This document shows positions 8,201 through 16,076 of a DNA stretch of 48,432 bases, piece after piece. The position numbers and the translations under genes were made by a program. The DNA comes from a virus. Position 1 is the first letter of the stretch. Each line of letters begins with the position of its first letter. The stretch lies in the IMG/VR virus record IMGVR_UViG_3300027821_000004, positions 1 to 48,432 of that record, one strand, 5' to 3'. Under the pieces are notes generated by a model. It ran no database searches. It saw only the letters and a program-made list of their open reading frames with translations, and was not told the DNA's origin.

Positions 8201-10656
8201 TGAATAGGGTGGTTTCATCGAATGCGGTTAATGCCGCCCAGCAGCTGGAGAAAATGGAGAGCATTGCGGTGGTGGAGGGGGCGCGGATACTTAGTCCGGC
8301 GATGGGATTGAAGGCTAACCAGAATGTTGTGTTGGCGGATGCGGTGTTGCGGATGATGAAAGATCCGACAAATCCAGAGGTCGCTCAGCAGGGCCAGTTG
8401 GCACTGCAAAAGATCGCTGATGTAGACTTCAATAAGATTGGGGAACTTCAGGATCATTTTGTAGAGCAACTCCAGCAAATAAGTGAGGAGAGAGAACACT
8501 TTGAGAACAATCCTGCTCAAGTTACGCAGGAAATGTATGGTAAGTGGGACGTGACGTACAAGAAGAACGGGCGGGAGTACTTCACTAGGGTAGATACGCG
8601 GGCAGCAGCACAGGGGCTGGGCGATGAAATTGTCAATATTAGGCGAAATGACTCAGATGGCGATACGCGGGTGAATTATAGAGCTAAGGTGGCAGGCGGG
8701 GCGCGTGAGCCGACAATGTGGATCGATAACCATCTTAGTGGAAGCAAGAAGAATGCGGCGTATTGGTCGAGGGCACTGTACAAGGCGCAGACTAAGTTTT
8801 TGCTGGCGAGTCCAGAGTACATGCAAAGGCCGGATTTGCAGCGCATGATTACGATGCACTCCGAGAATATGCTGGTGCCTGATCCAGAGTTCGGGAGGCA
8901 CATGTCTAGGTTGGCCTCGACTTGGTATTTGGGTGGTAATATAGCGAGTGCGATTGCGAACGGTACGCAGATGTTCACGCGGGGCGCGGCCGAGATGACG
9001 AGGATTACGGGGAAGCCGATTGACTCGTTTAAGCGGGTAATTGATGCGGTGCGCGAAGTGGGGGAAGCGTATTTTGATAAATCAAAATGGCGTAGTCCGG
9101 ACCATGAGTGGCTCATCAATAAGTATGAGCAGGACAAGACCGGATCGGCGTATGATACGGTGGGGGAGCGGGAAAATGATATTACGCTGAAGATGCAGTG
9201 GGCGCTGAATCACGGGAGGCCACAGTCCATCGCTCAGAGAAGCGATAGTTTACTACATCGATTCAACGATACTGTGATGCTGGCGTATCGGGCAGTGGAG
9301 AATGTTAATACGCAGAGTGCAATGATCTCGGCGTTCGATCATTATAGGTCTACTGGTTTGTCCAAGGAGGAGGCGTACAGGAAAGCGGAGGAGTTTAACT
9401 GGGCGGTGAACGATGTGGGCGGCAAGGCCAATAGACCGATTTTGGCGTTCAATATGATGCCTAAGTCTGCGGCGATGGTGATGAATTCGCTACAATCATT
9501 TAATATCGGGACGGTGGGGCAGATCGTTAAGTTGATTAAGCAGGGTTCACCGGGTTCAGGCTTTACACCGGCTGAAAAATGGAATGCAAGGAAGGCAACT
9601 GCACAGCTATTTGCAGTACAGGCCGGGTTGGCAGGGGTGCTGGGGGTGCCGTTCGCGTCTAGTGCGGTGGCAATGTTGGAGCTAGGATTTCCCGGCCTAG
9701 AGTTACAAAAGAATATCAGGTCACTTACGCAAAAACTGTTCGGTGAGGACGACGAACACAACACGATTCTATCGGACTTGGCGCTGAACGGTGTGCCTAG
9801 TATGTTCGGATGGGACTTTCAAAGCCGCCTTAGTATGGGGAACACGGTGCCTGGGGTAAGTGAGATTAATGGATTTCAGCCCGATATGCTGCATAGTGCT
9901 CCGGTGCAGATCCTGACTAAGTTTGCACAGGGCGGACAGAAGATGATAAATAAGGACTTTTTGGGTGGGGCGAAGGATATGATGCCGCCTGCGGTCAAGA
10001 AGATTATTGATGCGATAAGGGGAGATGGGAAAGTTATAGATTATAACGGGAAACCGATTGCGGGAGGCGATAGGACGTGGGGTGAGCTGACGGGCCAGGT
10101 GCTGGGATTTCAGCCCACACGACTCACAGACTATTACGAAATGAACCGCATTAAGAAGGCCAGCGAGAACGAGCACCGCAGAATGGACGCTAAGTTTAAT
10201 CAGGATCTAGGACAGAATGTCTTGGATCAAAACTTTAGTACGGCGGTTGAAAAGCTTAAAGAGAGGGCGGCACAAGATCCTAATTATGACATTTTTGCGG
10301 GGGGCCGGAAAGCGGTGGAGGCGGCGATGGAGCAGCACTTTCCCAGGGACTTGAGGAGACAGCTCAACAAGAACGATACGCAGATCGCGAGGATGTTGCC
10401 AGTAAATTACGGACTGCCGACATTAGAGGAGCAACAGGTGTTTAGAGATAATGCACTGCGCCGGTTAGGTATACCAATCAGGAAGAAGGATTGGGAAATG
10501 TATCGGACGAGAGATCAGGTGTGGGCCGAGAATCCTGAACTTACTAAAGAAGAGGTATATAGGGAGGCGGAGCGCAGGATGGGCAAAGTCAAGAAAGTTA
10601 AGCAGCTGGCAGCTAGCCCTGAGGAGGCGACATCCGTTGCACAAATTCTGCCATAG
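5239..10656 (+). CDS. giant putative internal/ejection virion protein, 1805 aa
   Basis: The largest protein in the genome. The N terminus (residues about 90-170) is Ala/Gly/Pro-rich and hydrophobic (MAASMIPLAIPGLQPLAPL), compatible with membrane interaction. Long charged helical segments follow, for example residues 255-360 and 430-590. A second Ala/Val-rich patch lies near residues 1450-1485 (FAVQAGLAGVLGVPFASSAV). I see no clear transglycosylase, protease or ADP-ribosyltransferase active site. Size, position at the end of the late operon and lack of a tape measure match the large inner-core ejection proteins of podoviruses such as T7 gp16, or large polyvalent phage proteins; this is an analogy, not a homology call. 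Its last 14 codons overlap the convergent replication gene by 44 bp. Confidence 0.75.
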   Translation: MPYDYRHVKDAYDALYDAGVVTDSLPDWSAKMNAQTDTEDYAAGLHDNWIKRRSVDVDRLLEMTGLPQLGGAIGSGVGELVGNAEAGERIGRGLPRMAASMIPLAIPGLQPLAPLTMAASAGTEAYTESDSPAAGLIAAGTAGLMPAAGSLARQAALKGMGAEAVEGALLKGGGTTVDEMLAKLQQGALPTIVKERVPTTFGQALGAYGAEQVGAAALGEAGNLAGALYSGQDYHFSPTEQLLNLTLGQAPFAGASLARHGLAGFGGEAARRHVEETRTTIKLTEDAQAQKTALEEAAAKTPVEGVPDTTYGTPEELLARNTRINELRARQRAATDEGTSFSEEERQKMLDEEEKLVKQQGYATGNILGANIDPTTARRAVTGTEVAYDPELKFRRIQLDDNPANGDLAGKQIGYSTEHEPPLAGDGTYNVPEGYHSEFLPTAEGRFDPEAKLNIAQQKLTAAKSNAELQQGIIELNHARQSYGLPALDDKMLSARTIELKLGGIRDAASSELERTRQLAKAKDQGQELGSLVSEYAQRQAEFEAATAAKDDVTAQAASARQKELSARIAELHKPGDLSDYDRMRGIANAPMTRENAPLKDRLNESAMRLAEASTLSSEDKQKFLTWMQSGKRGLAMKYDMQPEDVGAFLNQEHIHDLYDQVAKSTYGTMDLQEYGERYLKSTGVSAEQAKAQTDRAVALSGRGDMLTEDLLKSNPVQPEVTKAQGEMQTALTADPKMSEWLKLALDESGHPNIDEFYNAMVRGDESLDHETLDQIPTEIADYLYAKARDHQQTLDVLNAANHKDNKADVPVGDVPVEGPLSAVKEILKNGEGRSRAAAAADGMSSLAPATFMQKVYNNILSDPFSVVKDSIQFAKDYFKTLNYEAGKSPEAAEYASKSHQLEANIKKMERETMKTFWIDDEGNWTNRYVDSLKSPAVKSALDKWIDVNMKRGQATNNVVMLSPDDPAVAKALKGLSEEQKANVTALMNRVVSSNAVNAAQQLEKMESIAVVEGARILSPAMGLKANQNVVLADAVLRMMKDPTNPEVAQQGQLALQKIADVDFNKIGELQDHFVEQLQQISEEREHFENNPAQVTQEMYGKWDVTYKKNGREYFTRVDTRAAAQGLGDEIVNIRRNDSDGDTRVNYRAKVAGGAREPTMWIDNHLSGSKKNAAYWSRALYKAQTKFLLASPEYMQRPDLQRMITMHSENMLVPDPEFGRHMSRLASTWYLGGNIASAIANGTQMFTRGAAEMTRITGKPIDSFKRVIDAVREVGEAYFDKSKWRSPDHEWLINKYEQDKTGSAYDTVGERENDITLKMQWALNHGRPQSIAQRSDSLLHRFNDTVMLAYRAVENVNTQSAMISAFDHYRSTGLSKEEAYRKAEEFNWAVNDVGGKANRPILAFNMMPKSAAMVMNSLQSFNIGTVGQIVKLIKQGSPGSGFTPAEKWNARKATAQLFAVQAGLAGVLGVPFASSAVAMLELGFPGLELQKNIRSLTQKLFGEDDEHNTILSDLALNGVPSMFGWDFQSRLSMGNTVPGVSEINGFQPDMLHSAPVQILTKFAQGGQKMINKDFLGGAKDMMPPAVKKIIDAIRGDGKVIDYNGKPIAGGDRTWGELTGQVLGFQPTRLTDYYEMNRIKKASENEHRRMDAKFNQDLGQNVLDQNFSTAVEKLKERAAQDPNYDIFAGGRKAVEAAMEQHFPRDLRRQLNKNDTQIARMLPVNYGLPTLEEQQVFRDNALRRLGIPIRKKDWEMYRTRDQVWAENPELTKEEVYREAERRMGKVKKVKQLAASPEEATSVAQILP

Positions 10657-11869
10657 CCTCTGGGGAGGCGAGGATCGTAGTTATTCGCTGGTTGTTTCCG
10701 ACGCCTTCGGTGTAGACGGAACGAACGACTTGTTCAGAATCAACTAGGTATTTGATGCAGGCGTCCATGTCATAGGGCGGCTTGCAGTCTTTCCAAAACA
10801 GCTTGTTAAGCTTAGGTAGGGATATAGGGACCGGCTGCTTTAGGATGAAGTCTAGGATGCGGACGGTGACCTCTGCCAGTTCGTTGCGGCCCACACCACC
10901 AAAGATCTTGTAGAGGTCTTTTTCGCACAAGGAGATTCTGTCGATGGCGATTTGTAGGTGGTCTCTGGTGATAACCAGAGATGGGGGGTTTTCCGCGAGT
11001 GCGGTGAGCATGGCTACCTTTAGAACTTGAGAGGGTTTGGAGTGCAGCCAATTTTTGAGGTAGGGAACGGCATTGGGGATGGCTTCATTGTGTTGGCTAT
11101 ACCATTCGGTCCACCACACTTGAGTTTCGGGCGACCAAGTGACCTCCCCTGAGAGTTTGGTGAGTTCTTGGGCAGCAGTGATCAACTGCTGGCGCTGCTC
11201 CTCGTTAACATAACCGGGGATCGCGTGCGGCTCATGGTATTTGCGTTCTCCAAACTGAAAAATTGTCCTTCTGGCGAAGCCAGACTTGATAATTTCGTCC
11301 TTTTGCATGGAGGTCGAGATGTCAGTGGTGAGTGCGCCCAAAATTACTAAATATGGATCACTTAGGTCATCGGTGCCTCGATTTTTGGTGCGGTATCCGT
11401 ACGTTTTTCCTTCATAGATGTCGTTCATGGCGCTGATCCAGCCGATTGGGTCTTTGCTAATAAAGTTTACGAACTCGTTGGCGAAGATGGTGAATGGGTG
11501 GCTGATACGCTCGAAACCGTCAGGGCATTTGATTGGTGTGGCGACGGTGCTGGGAACGGGCGGGTCCGCTTTTGGGTCGCCGCCCATAAATCGCCATAAA
11601 CCTTCTGGTGTTTCTATAGATTTCGATAGAATTTCCTCGTTGATTGGCTCAAGGATAGATCTAGCGCGGCTTATAGCCGTGCTTTTTCCGCTACCAGCAT
11701 CTCCAACCAACATTATATAGAGGTTGGGATAGTAGGTCATGGAGCCGAGGTTAAACCACACTCGACGACCGATGGCGGAGGAGACTGTGGCATAGCCAGC
11801 CCAGACGTAGAAAGCATCTGGGACTTCGGTTCCGCTAGTATACTGGAGGAACCTGTCTATGAAATTCAC
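10613..11869 (-). CDS. DUF3987-type P-loop ATPase, putative replicative helicase/primase partner
   Basis: A 418-residue protein with Walker A GDAGSGKS at residues 56-63 after YPNLYIMLVG. A Walker B-like strand FTIFANEF lies at about residues 126-133, and an arginine-finger-like GFARR at 197-201. The layout (short N-terminal helix bundle, ATPase core, C-terminal winged-helix-like tail) resembles DUF3987 proteins, which in phages sit in replication modules and are thought to act as helicases. It is the last gene of the leftward operon and its ATG overlaps the stop of the 64-aa gene (ATGA). Its 3' end overlaps the giant virion gene on the other strand. No other replicative helicase is visible, so it is the best candidate. 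Confidence 0.75.
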   Translation of the reverse strand: MNFIDRFLQYTSGTEVPDAFYVWAGYATVSSAIGRRVWFNLGSMTYYPNLYIMLVGDAGSGKSTAISRARSILEPINEEILSKSIETPEGLWRFMGGDPKADPPVPSTVATPIKCPDGFERISHPFTIFANEFVNFISKDPIGWISAMNDIYEGKTYGYRTKNRGTDDLSDPYLVILGALTTDISTSMQKDEIIKSGFARRTIFQFGERKYHEPHAIPGYVNEEQRQQLITAAQELTKLSGEVTWSPETQVWWTEWYSQHNEAIPNAVPYLKNWLHSKPSQVLKVAMLTALAENPPSLVITRDHLQIAIDRISLCEKDLYKIFGGVGRNELAEVTVRILDFILKQPVPISLPKLNKLFWKDCKPPYDMDACIKYLVDSEQVVRSVYTEGVGNNQRITTILASPEAMAEFVQRMSPPQG

Positions 11870-12060
11870 AGCTGCTCTTTTGCGTCATAGAGGAACCCGT
11901 GAATGATAGCTGACCGCGGAATCCACTCTTCTATGTTGGAGTCCCAGTAGCGGAGGGGTTTGGTTTTAGAGTCATGTTCTAGTTGTTTGCGGACTTGTGA
12001 AGTTTTGAGGGTGCGGAGGAGCTGCATCATGTCATCGATGCTATTCGTCGTCGTCTTCAT
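11866..12060 (-). CDS. hypothetical 64-aa protein
   Basis: A basic/acidic helical protein (MQLLRTLKTSQVRKQLEHD) ending in YDAKEQL. Its stop overlaps the start of the ATPase gene downstream, and its start lies inside the 3' end of the 37-aa membrane protein gene upstream, so it sits in a tightly coupled run. No family is recognised. Confidence 0.65.
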   Translation of the reverse strand: MKTTTNSIDDMMQLLRTLKTSQVRKQLEHDSKTKPLRYWDSNIEEWIPRSAIIHGFLYDAKEQL

Positions 12061-12154
12061 AAGATTTCAGTTTGCAGTAGAGGAAGAATACCGTGATTGC
12101 TAAGGATGTGATCCAGCCCGCTATAACGCCTGCGAAGAAGTCGTTCCAGTGCAT
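12041..12154 (-). CDS. 37-aa single-span membrane microprotein
   Basis: ATG at 12152-12154 overlaps the TAA of the upstream 74-aa gene (TAATG), and the stop is TAG at 12041-12043. The peptide begins MHWNDFFAG and has one hydrophobic span, VIAGWITSLAITVFFLY, followed by a basic then acidic tail ending YEDDDE. Both the overlapping start and the membrane-like composition argue that it is real despite its length. Its place in the replication operon, far from the lysis cluster, makes a membrane anchor or host-takeover role as likely as a holin or spanin. Function unknown. Confidence 0.6.
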   Translation of the reverse strand: MHWNDFFAGVIAGWITSLAITVFFLYCKLKSYEDDDE

Positions 12155-12378
12155 TAGATAAGGATTGCGGGGAAGATGGGACTGGGATTGGGCAGATAGG
12201 GAAGTTTTTCGTCCCACTGAACAATTAATTCGTCTGAAGGCGCGCGGTGGATGACAGTGCCAGAGACGTAGCCGCGTGATTCGTCTGCGGGGTGGATCGG
12301 TATCTTTACTCTGTCGCCTTCGTATTTGTAGGTGTAGGGGTGGAATTCTCGCATATTCTGAGTAGTAGTTGTTTGCAA
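12154..12378 (-). CDS. hypothetical 74-aa protein
   Basis: Contains EGDRVKIPIHPADESRGYVS and VIHRAPSDELIVQWDEKLP, which look like a small SH3-like beta barrel (the KYEGDRVKIP and VQWDE strands). The first possible start overlaps the ligase-like gene by 73 bp. An internal Met at residue 9 (start 12354) would shorten the overlap and may be the true start. Its stop is coupled to the 37-aa membrane protein. Function unknown. Confidence 0.6.
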   Translation of the reverse strand: MQTTTTQNMREFHPYTYKYEGDRVKIPIHPADESRGYVSGTVIHRAPSDELIVQWDEKLPYLPNPSPIFPAILI

Positions 12379-12824
12379 CGGTTGAACTTGTTTTTGGGTG
12401 AGGGTTTGGTGTAGGAGCAGTTGCCGAGGCGGTAGATCATACCGGGGTGGCCTTCGCTTTTCCAGAAGGTGAATTGATCTTCAGCCTGCTCTTCGTCAAA
12501 TACTTTACGGGTAATTACCGGAATGACGCCGTGCTGGTATTTGGTAGTGTCGTTTAGGACTTGATAGACTGTATCGAAGCGGTCCTTGAAGGGCACCTTG
12601 TAACTTACCACATCGAAAACGTGAAAGGCGTTGGTGAATACGCCGTCCAGCATTACTTTGGGCGGGAATATGTCGCGTAGGATGATGCCGAGGGTTTCGG
12701 GCGGTGATGCACCATAAAATACGCCATTTTGATATAAGGTGCGCGGACCTTTTATGTAGGGCTGCACTAAGCAGGGATAGATTACTTTGTGTGGTGCGAA
12801 GACATCTGGGAGCATGGGGATCAT
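12306..12824 (-). CDS. degenerate ATP-dependent DNA ligase-like protein (catalytic Lys missing)
   Basis: A 172-residue protein that follows the order of an ATP-dependent ligase adenylation domain. QPYIKGPR lies at 21-28 where ligases have QPK(L/Y)DGVR, MLDGV at 58-62 where they have LDGE, FHVFDVV at 67-73 matching the vFD strand, and SEGHPGMIYR at 123-132 matching EGxMlR. The nucleophilic lysine falls on Tyr23 and the LDGE glutamate on Val62. C-terminal motif V lysines are also not evident. The protein is much shorter than a full two-domain ligase. A non-catalytic, binding-only role or a divergent activity is possible. The family call is from motif order and is tentative. Confidence 0.5.
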   Translation of the reverse strand: MIPMLPDVFAPHKVIYPCLVQPYIKGPRTLYQNGVFYGASPPETLGIILRDIFPPKVMLDGVFTNAFHVFDVVSYKVPFKDRFDTVYQVLNDTTKYQHGVIPVITRKVFDEEQAEDQFTFWKSEGHPGMIYRLGNCSYTKPSPKNKFNRCKQLLLRICENSTPTPTNTKATE

Positions 12825-13045
12825 AGATTAGTAATTAGTCTTATCGAACCTTCGTCATATGTTCCTATGCCTGTAAGGTCAAAACTTAAGTCCTTGGTTT
12901 CATACCAGTAACTTTGATTTGGGTCAGGTTGTTCTGGGAGGCGAAGTTGTTTTGCGATTTCGATTAGGGCGTTAGCGATTTGTTCCCTGGATATTGGTTT
13001 GTCAATATTACCGCTGCGGAACTGTTGAACGAATGTTTGTTTCAT
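12821..13045 (-). CDS. hypothetical 74-aa protein
   Basis: Begins MKQTFVQQFRSGNIDKPISR. A helical stretch (REQIANALIEIAKQLRLPEQ) is followed by a beta-rich end (DLTGIGTYDEGSIRLIT). Start and stop are both coupled by ATGA overlaps, to the 80-aa gene upstream and the ligase-like gene downstream. No recognised family. Confidence 0.65.
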   Translation of the reverse strand: MKQTFVQQFRSGNIDKPISREQIANALIEIAKQLRLPEQPDPNQSYWYETKDLSFDLTGIGTYDEGSIRLITNL

Positions 13046-13284
13046 TCTCTGAAGGTTACACCGAATTTTTTCATGCAGCGACGGGCGGCCTGTGAGGGAG
13101 TTACGCCGCTGGCTGCAAGAACAGCCTCAATGTGGCGAATGCATATAGTATAGTAGCTGCCGACAACGATACCGTCATGGATGGCATTTTCTTGTGTGAT
13201 CGAGACAAGATTAAAATCGTCATTTCGACCTCTGTTTAGTAAGTTGCTTACATATCGAGTGGATGCGTGCTGTGGTAGGCTCAT
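13042..13284 (-). CDS. hypothetical 80-aa protein
   Basis: A central strand-rich segment (NAIHDGIVVGSYYTICIRHI) is followed by a C-terminal helix-turn-helix-like segment (AVLAASGVTPSQAARRCMKK) that could bind nucleic acid. It ends in an ATGA overlap with the next gene. The HTH assignment is only a pattern impression. Confidence 0.6.
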   Translation of the reverse strand: MSLPQHASTRYVSNLLNRGRNDDFNLVSITQENAIHDGIVVGSYYTICIRHIEAVLAASGVTPSQAARRCMKKFGVTFRE

Positions 13285-13285
13285 T

Positions 13286-13513
13286 TTATTTGAGTTTGGG
13301 TAGGCGCAAGGCGAAATCTAAGTCGGCCCGTTCTTCATCAGAAAGAAGAGCTATTTCTACTTCGGACATGATGCGGAGAGTTTGGTCTTTGTTGAGGATT
13401 AGGGGAATGTGACACCGCGCGCAGAAGATAACGTCTCCAGGGACTGGAGGTACGTTATCGTAGCCCACATGTATGTGGACATCGAGGTCTTTATTGCAAC
13501 TTGGACAGATCAT
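13286..13513 (-). CDS. zinc-ribbon protein, 75 aa
   Basis: Two CxxC pairs (CPSC at residues 3-6 and CARC near residue 31) with intervening His residues form a likely zinc ribbon. An acidic helical tail (SEVEIALLSDEERADLDFAL) follows. It is coupled by ATGA to the 47-aa gene upstream. Small zinc-ribbon proteins in phage replication operons are often nucleic-acid or RNA-polymerase binders; here the role is unknown. Confidence 0.7.
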   Translation of the reverse strand: MICPSCNKDLDVHIHVGYDNVPPVPGDVIFCARCHIPLILNKDQTLRIMSEVEIALLSDEERADLDFALRLPKLK

Positions 13514-13653
13514 AGTTTTGCTGAGTATGGAATTTTAAATTTAGTGCGCCAGTAAATTTCGTTCACCCAATCGTAGATTTGCCATTTTGTGAGCGGTATA
13601 AATATTTCGTAACGCCGATACATCCAATCAAATGTCAGTTTTTGGTCCGTCAT
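13510..13653 (-). CDS. 47-aa Trp/Tyr-rich protein
   Basis: ATG at 13651-13653 overlaps the TGA of the polymerase gene, and its own TGA overlaps the next ATG, so it has ATGA junctions on both sides. The sequence begins MTDQKLTFDWMYRRYEIF and is unusually rich in Trp, Tyr and Lys. It is not a membrane protein by composition. No family recognised. Confidence 0.6.
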   Translation of the reverse strand: MTDQKLTFDWMYRRYEIFIPLTKWQIYDWVNEIYWRTKFKIPYSAKL

Positions 13654-16076
13654 AGTTTGTTGGTACAGGCTCCCCAATTTGGCCCCCAACCTCCATCAAA
13701 GGGAATTATTATATCACGGCCTGCAATGTTTAGCTTGTTCTTGAAGTAGGAGCGGAGTTTCATGTGCGCCCAGAGGCGTACTCTGGAGGGATACTGACCG
13801 AGCAGGGCGTCATGAATCTGGTGTAGCGGCTCTATTATCAGCGAGCCGTCTGGGCGGCGATTTTCTGAATCGTTCCAGAGGTTTAGTGCGGCTAAGCTGA
13901 TTGCGTGTGTGGTATTAGCTTGGGGGCGGTGCGCCAGAAATTCCTTGACTGTGTCGTGAATGTTTGGTCCGAAACGGCGACCGAAAAAGATACGATTCTG
14001 GCCGGAGGCTGCGTCTAATTCTCCATCAGCGACTAGTTTAGTCGCTGCCCATGCGTGCCATGATTGGATGCCGGGGTAGCGGCTGAACATAGCGTTTTGG
14101 AGGCGTTTGGCGATGCTTTGCTCTAAGTAAAGCGGCACACCAGACTCCTTGAAGGAATCTTTGAGGATATTCAATACCATCGTTGGAATGCCCATCATGT
14201 AGGAACTACCGTGCTGGACTCGTTTGGAGCCGAGGTAGATCCAGTCGCCAGCAAGATCTTTGACAATGGGAAATACTCGGTCATGGAGCCACTTCAGCTC
14301 TTCGCGATCCATATCATTGATTTCGTCACCAAACCAATAGAGCAGGGCGATGATTTTGGCGGGTTTCATGCCTGCATAGTAGTCCTCGAGCATGGTAGTG
14401 TCGCCTAAGCGAGCACATTCGCAGGCGACGGTCCATCCATCCGCGCCTTCTAAGTCTATTTGGAACATGTCGTAGCCGGTATCGGCGACATAATTAGAGC
14501 GTAGAGCTTTCTGTATTGTTTGGAGGTTAGCCCCAGACCCAGTTGGACTCTTGTAACACTTAACTCGCCCGGTTTCCGCTTCAAGACTATAGCCACATCT
14601 AACCCGCCCATCCAAATCTCCGGTAATCTGAAGGGTTTCTCGGACACCCTCCAAATGACGATGAAGCAGTACATCGGAAAGAAAGGGGTCATGGGGAAAG
14701 TGTCGTTTGAGTGTTAGGATGGCCTCAACGTCTGAGGTGAGTTTTTTGGTCTTTTTACCCTCTTCTTTGACATATTGTGGAGGGTAGCCTTTAACTTTGT
14801 AGAGTGTATTAATTAGGCGTGGGGCGGAAATACTGCCTTTGGGGCCGAAAAGGTCGCTGCCTGCCAGCTCATTAAGCCGCTGTCGGACGGGCAGCATTTT
14901 GGCGGCATTTTCCTCTAGCATGGAGGAAACGTTCGTCTGGTCGTATTTTATACCACGTAGCTCCATGTAGAGAAAGATGTTCTGGAGAGCTAGGACGGTT
15001 CGATAATGATTGAGCGGCTTTCCGCTCAATACGTTGTCTTGGGCGTTGCAGATTTCGAGGGTGACCGCAGAATCCATCGCGCAGCCGCGATAGAGGCCAT
15101 CACCGTCAGAATGATACATGCTATCGTCCTTCCAGTGCGGCTGGCGGGTCCATACGGAGGCTTGTGTGGCGAGAGAGCGGGGAAGCTCCGCATAAATTGA
15201 CCAGGACTTGATGAGCGTGTCCTCCGATACGTTTCGTATGGGTATCTTATATCCATATGAGAGAACGAAGTTATCGTAGAGCTGGTTCTGGAGAACTTTA
15301 GGCACATCTAGTCGATACATTAAGTTGGCGAAGGAGCGGAGAACGCGAATGTGTTCGTCTTCGCTGAACCGATTCCAAACGATGGTGTAGGAGCGCAGTG
15401 GGCTGTTGGCGATTGAGACGCACGGCCAGCCCTCTTTCAGGCCACCTTCTATATCTATGGAACAGCGGATACCGGGAGGCCAGTAGTCCATTAGGAAGCA
15501 TAGGGATTCGGCGGGCGCATCGATAATTAGATCGCGGTGCGGTAGGATTAGGTTTCGATTGTAACCTTCTGATTTGGCCCTTTGTAGGTCGAAACGGAGA
15601 AGTGGGAAACCAGAAAACTCTCGTAATACGTATGCGGGGTGCAGAGAGGCGATACACTTCCGGCCTTGGAAGGGACCGGGAAGTTGGGCGACGAAGAGGC
15701 TGCCGCGCCAATCAGAAATCTTGCGCTTGGAGCCTAACGCGGCTCGGAGCGGTGTATTACCCAACAAAACACAAATGTTAGGATCAAATAGGTTGATATC
15801 GTCTGCAAGTTTAGCAAGTCCATTTTGGATTTCGGGGCTGTCCCAGGCGAATTGGTCAATATCGTTATATGGGGGGCGGACTTGGCAGACATTGCCAATT
15901 AGACAACAGTGGCGGTCGATGCCTGCGTTGTGCAGGATCACCATTAGAAATTTACCAGAGACGCCCACGAAGGGGCGGTGGTAGTTCTCTTCGTCCTCGC
16001 CCGGCGCTTCACCTATGATGGCGATGCGGTAATCCGCTCTATTGATTGGCAGTTCGTTGGGAACTATTGTTTCCAT
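13650..16076 (-). CDS. uracil-DNA glycosylase / family A DNA polymerase fusion, 808 aa
   Basis: The N-terminal ~175 residues form a family-4-type uracil-DNA glycosylase: GEAPGED at 22-28 with RPFVG at 34-38, and HPAYVLR at 146-152. A 3'-5' exonuclease follows, with DIE at 208-210, NQLYD near 264-268 and YRGCAMD at 329-335. The polymerase domain has TGRVK near 502-506, motif A DLEGAD at 541-546, motif B with K618 and Y626, and motif C HDA at 755-757. Compared with E. coli Pol I, motif A Glu is Asp546, motif C Glu is Ala757, and the motif B Arg position is Tyr614 in my alignment. UDG-PolA fusions occur in some other phages. It is the probable replicative polymerase, with built-in uracil surveillance. 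Confidence 0.9.
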   Translation of the reverse strand: METIVPNELPINRADYRIAIIGEAPGEDEENYHRPFVGVSGKFLMVILHNAGIDRHCCLIGNVCQVRPPYNDIDQFAWDSPEIQNGLAKLADDINLFDPNICVLLGNTPLRAALGSKRKISDWRGSLFVAQLPGPFQGRKCIASLHPAYVLREFSGFPLLRFDLQRAKSEGYNRNLILPHRDLIIDAPAESLCFLMDYWPPGIRCSIDIEGGLKEGWPCVSIANSPLRSYTIVWNRFSEDEHIRVLRSFANLMYRLDVPKVLQNQLYDNFVLSYGYKIPIRNVSEDTLIKSWSIYAELPRSLATQASVWTRQPHWKDDSMYHSDGDGLYRGCAMDSAVTLEICNAQDNVLSGKPLNHYRTVLALQNIFLYMELRGIKYDQTNVSSMLEENAAKMLPVRQRLNELAGSDLFGPKGSISAPRLINTLYKVKGYPPQYVKEEGKKTKKLTSDVEAILTLKRHFPHDPFLSDVLLHRHLEGVRETLQITGDLDGRVRCGYSLEAETGRVKCYKSPTGSGANLQTIQKALRSNYVADTGYDMFQIDLEGADGWTVACECARLGDTTMLEDYYAGMKPAKIIALLYWFGDEINDMDREELKWLHDRVFPIVKDLAGDWIYLGSKRVQHGSSYMMGIPTMVLNILKDSFKESGVPLYLEQSIAKRLQNAMFSRYPGIQSWHAWAATKLVADGELDAASGQNRIFFGRRFGPNIHDTVKEFLAHRPQANTTHAISLAALNLWNDSENRRPDGSLIIEPLHQIHDALLGQYPSRVRLWAHMKLRSYFKNKLNIAGRDIIIPFDGGWGPNWGACTNKL

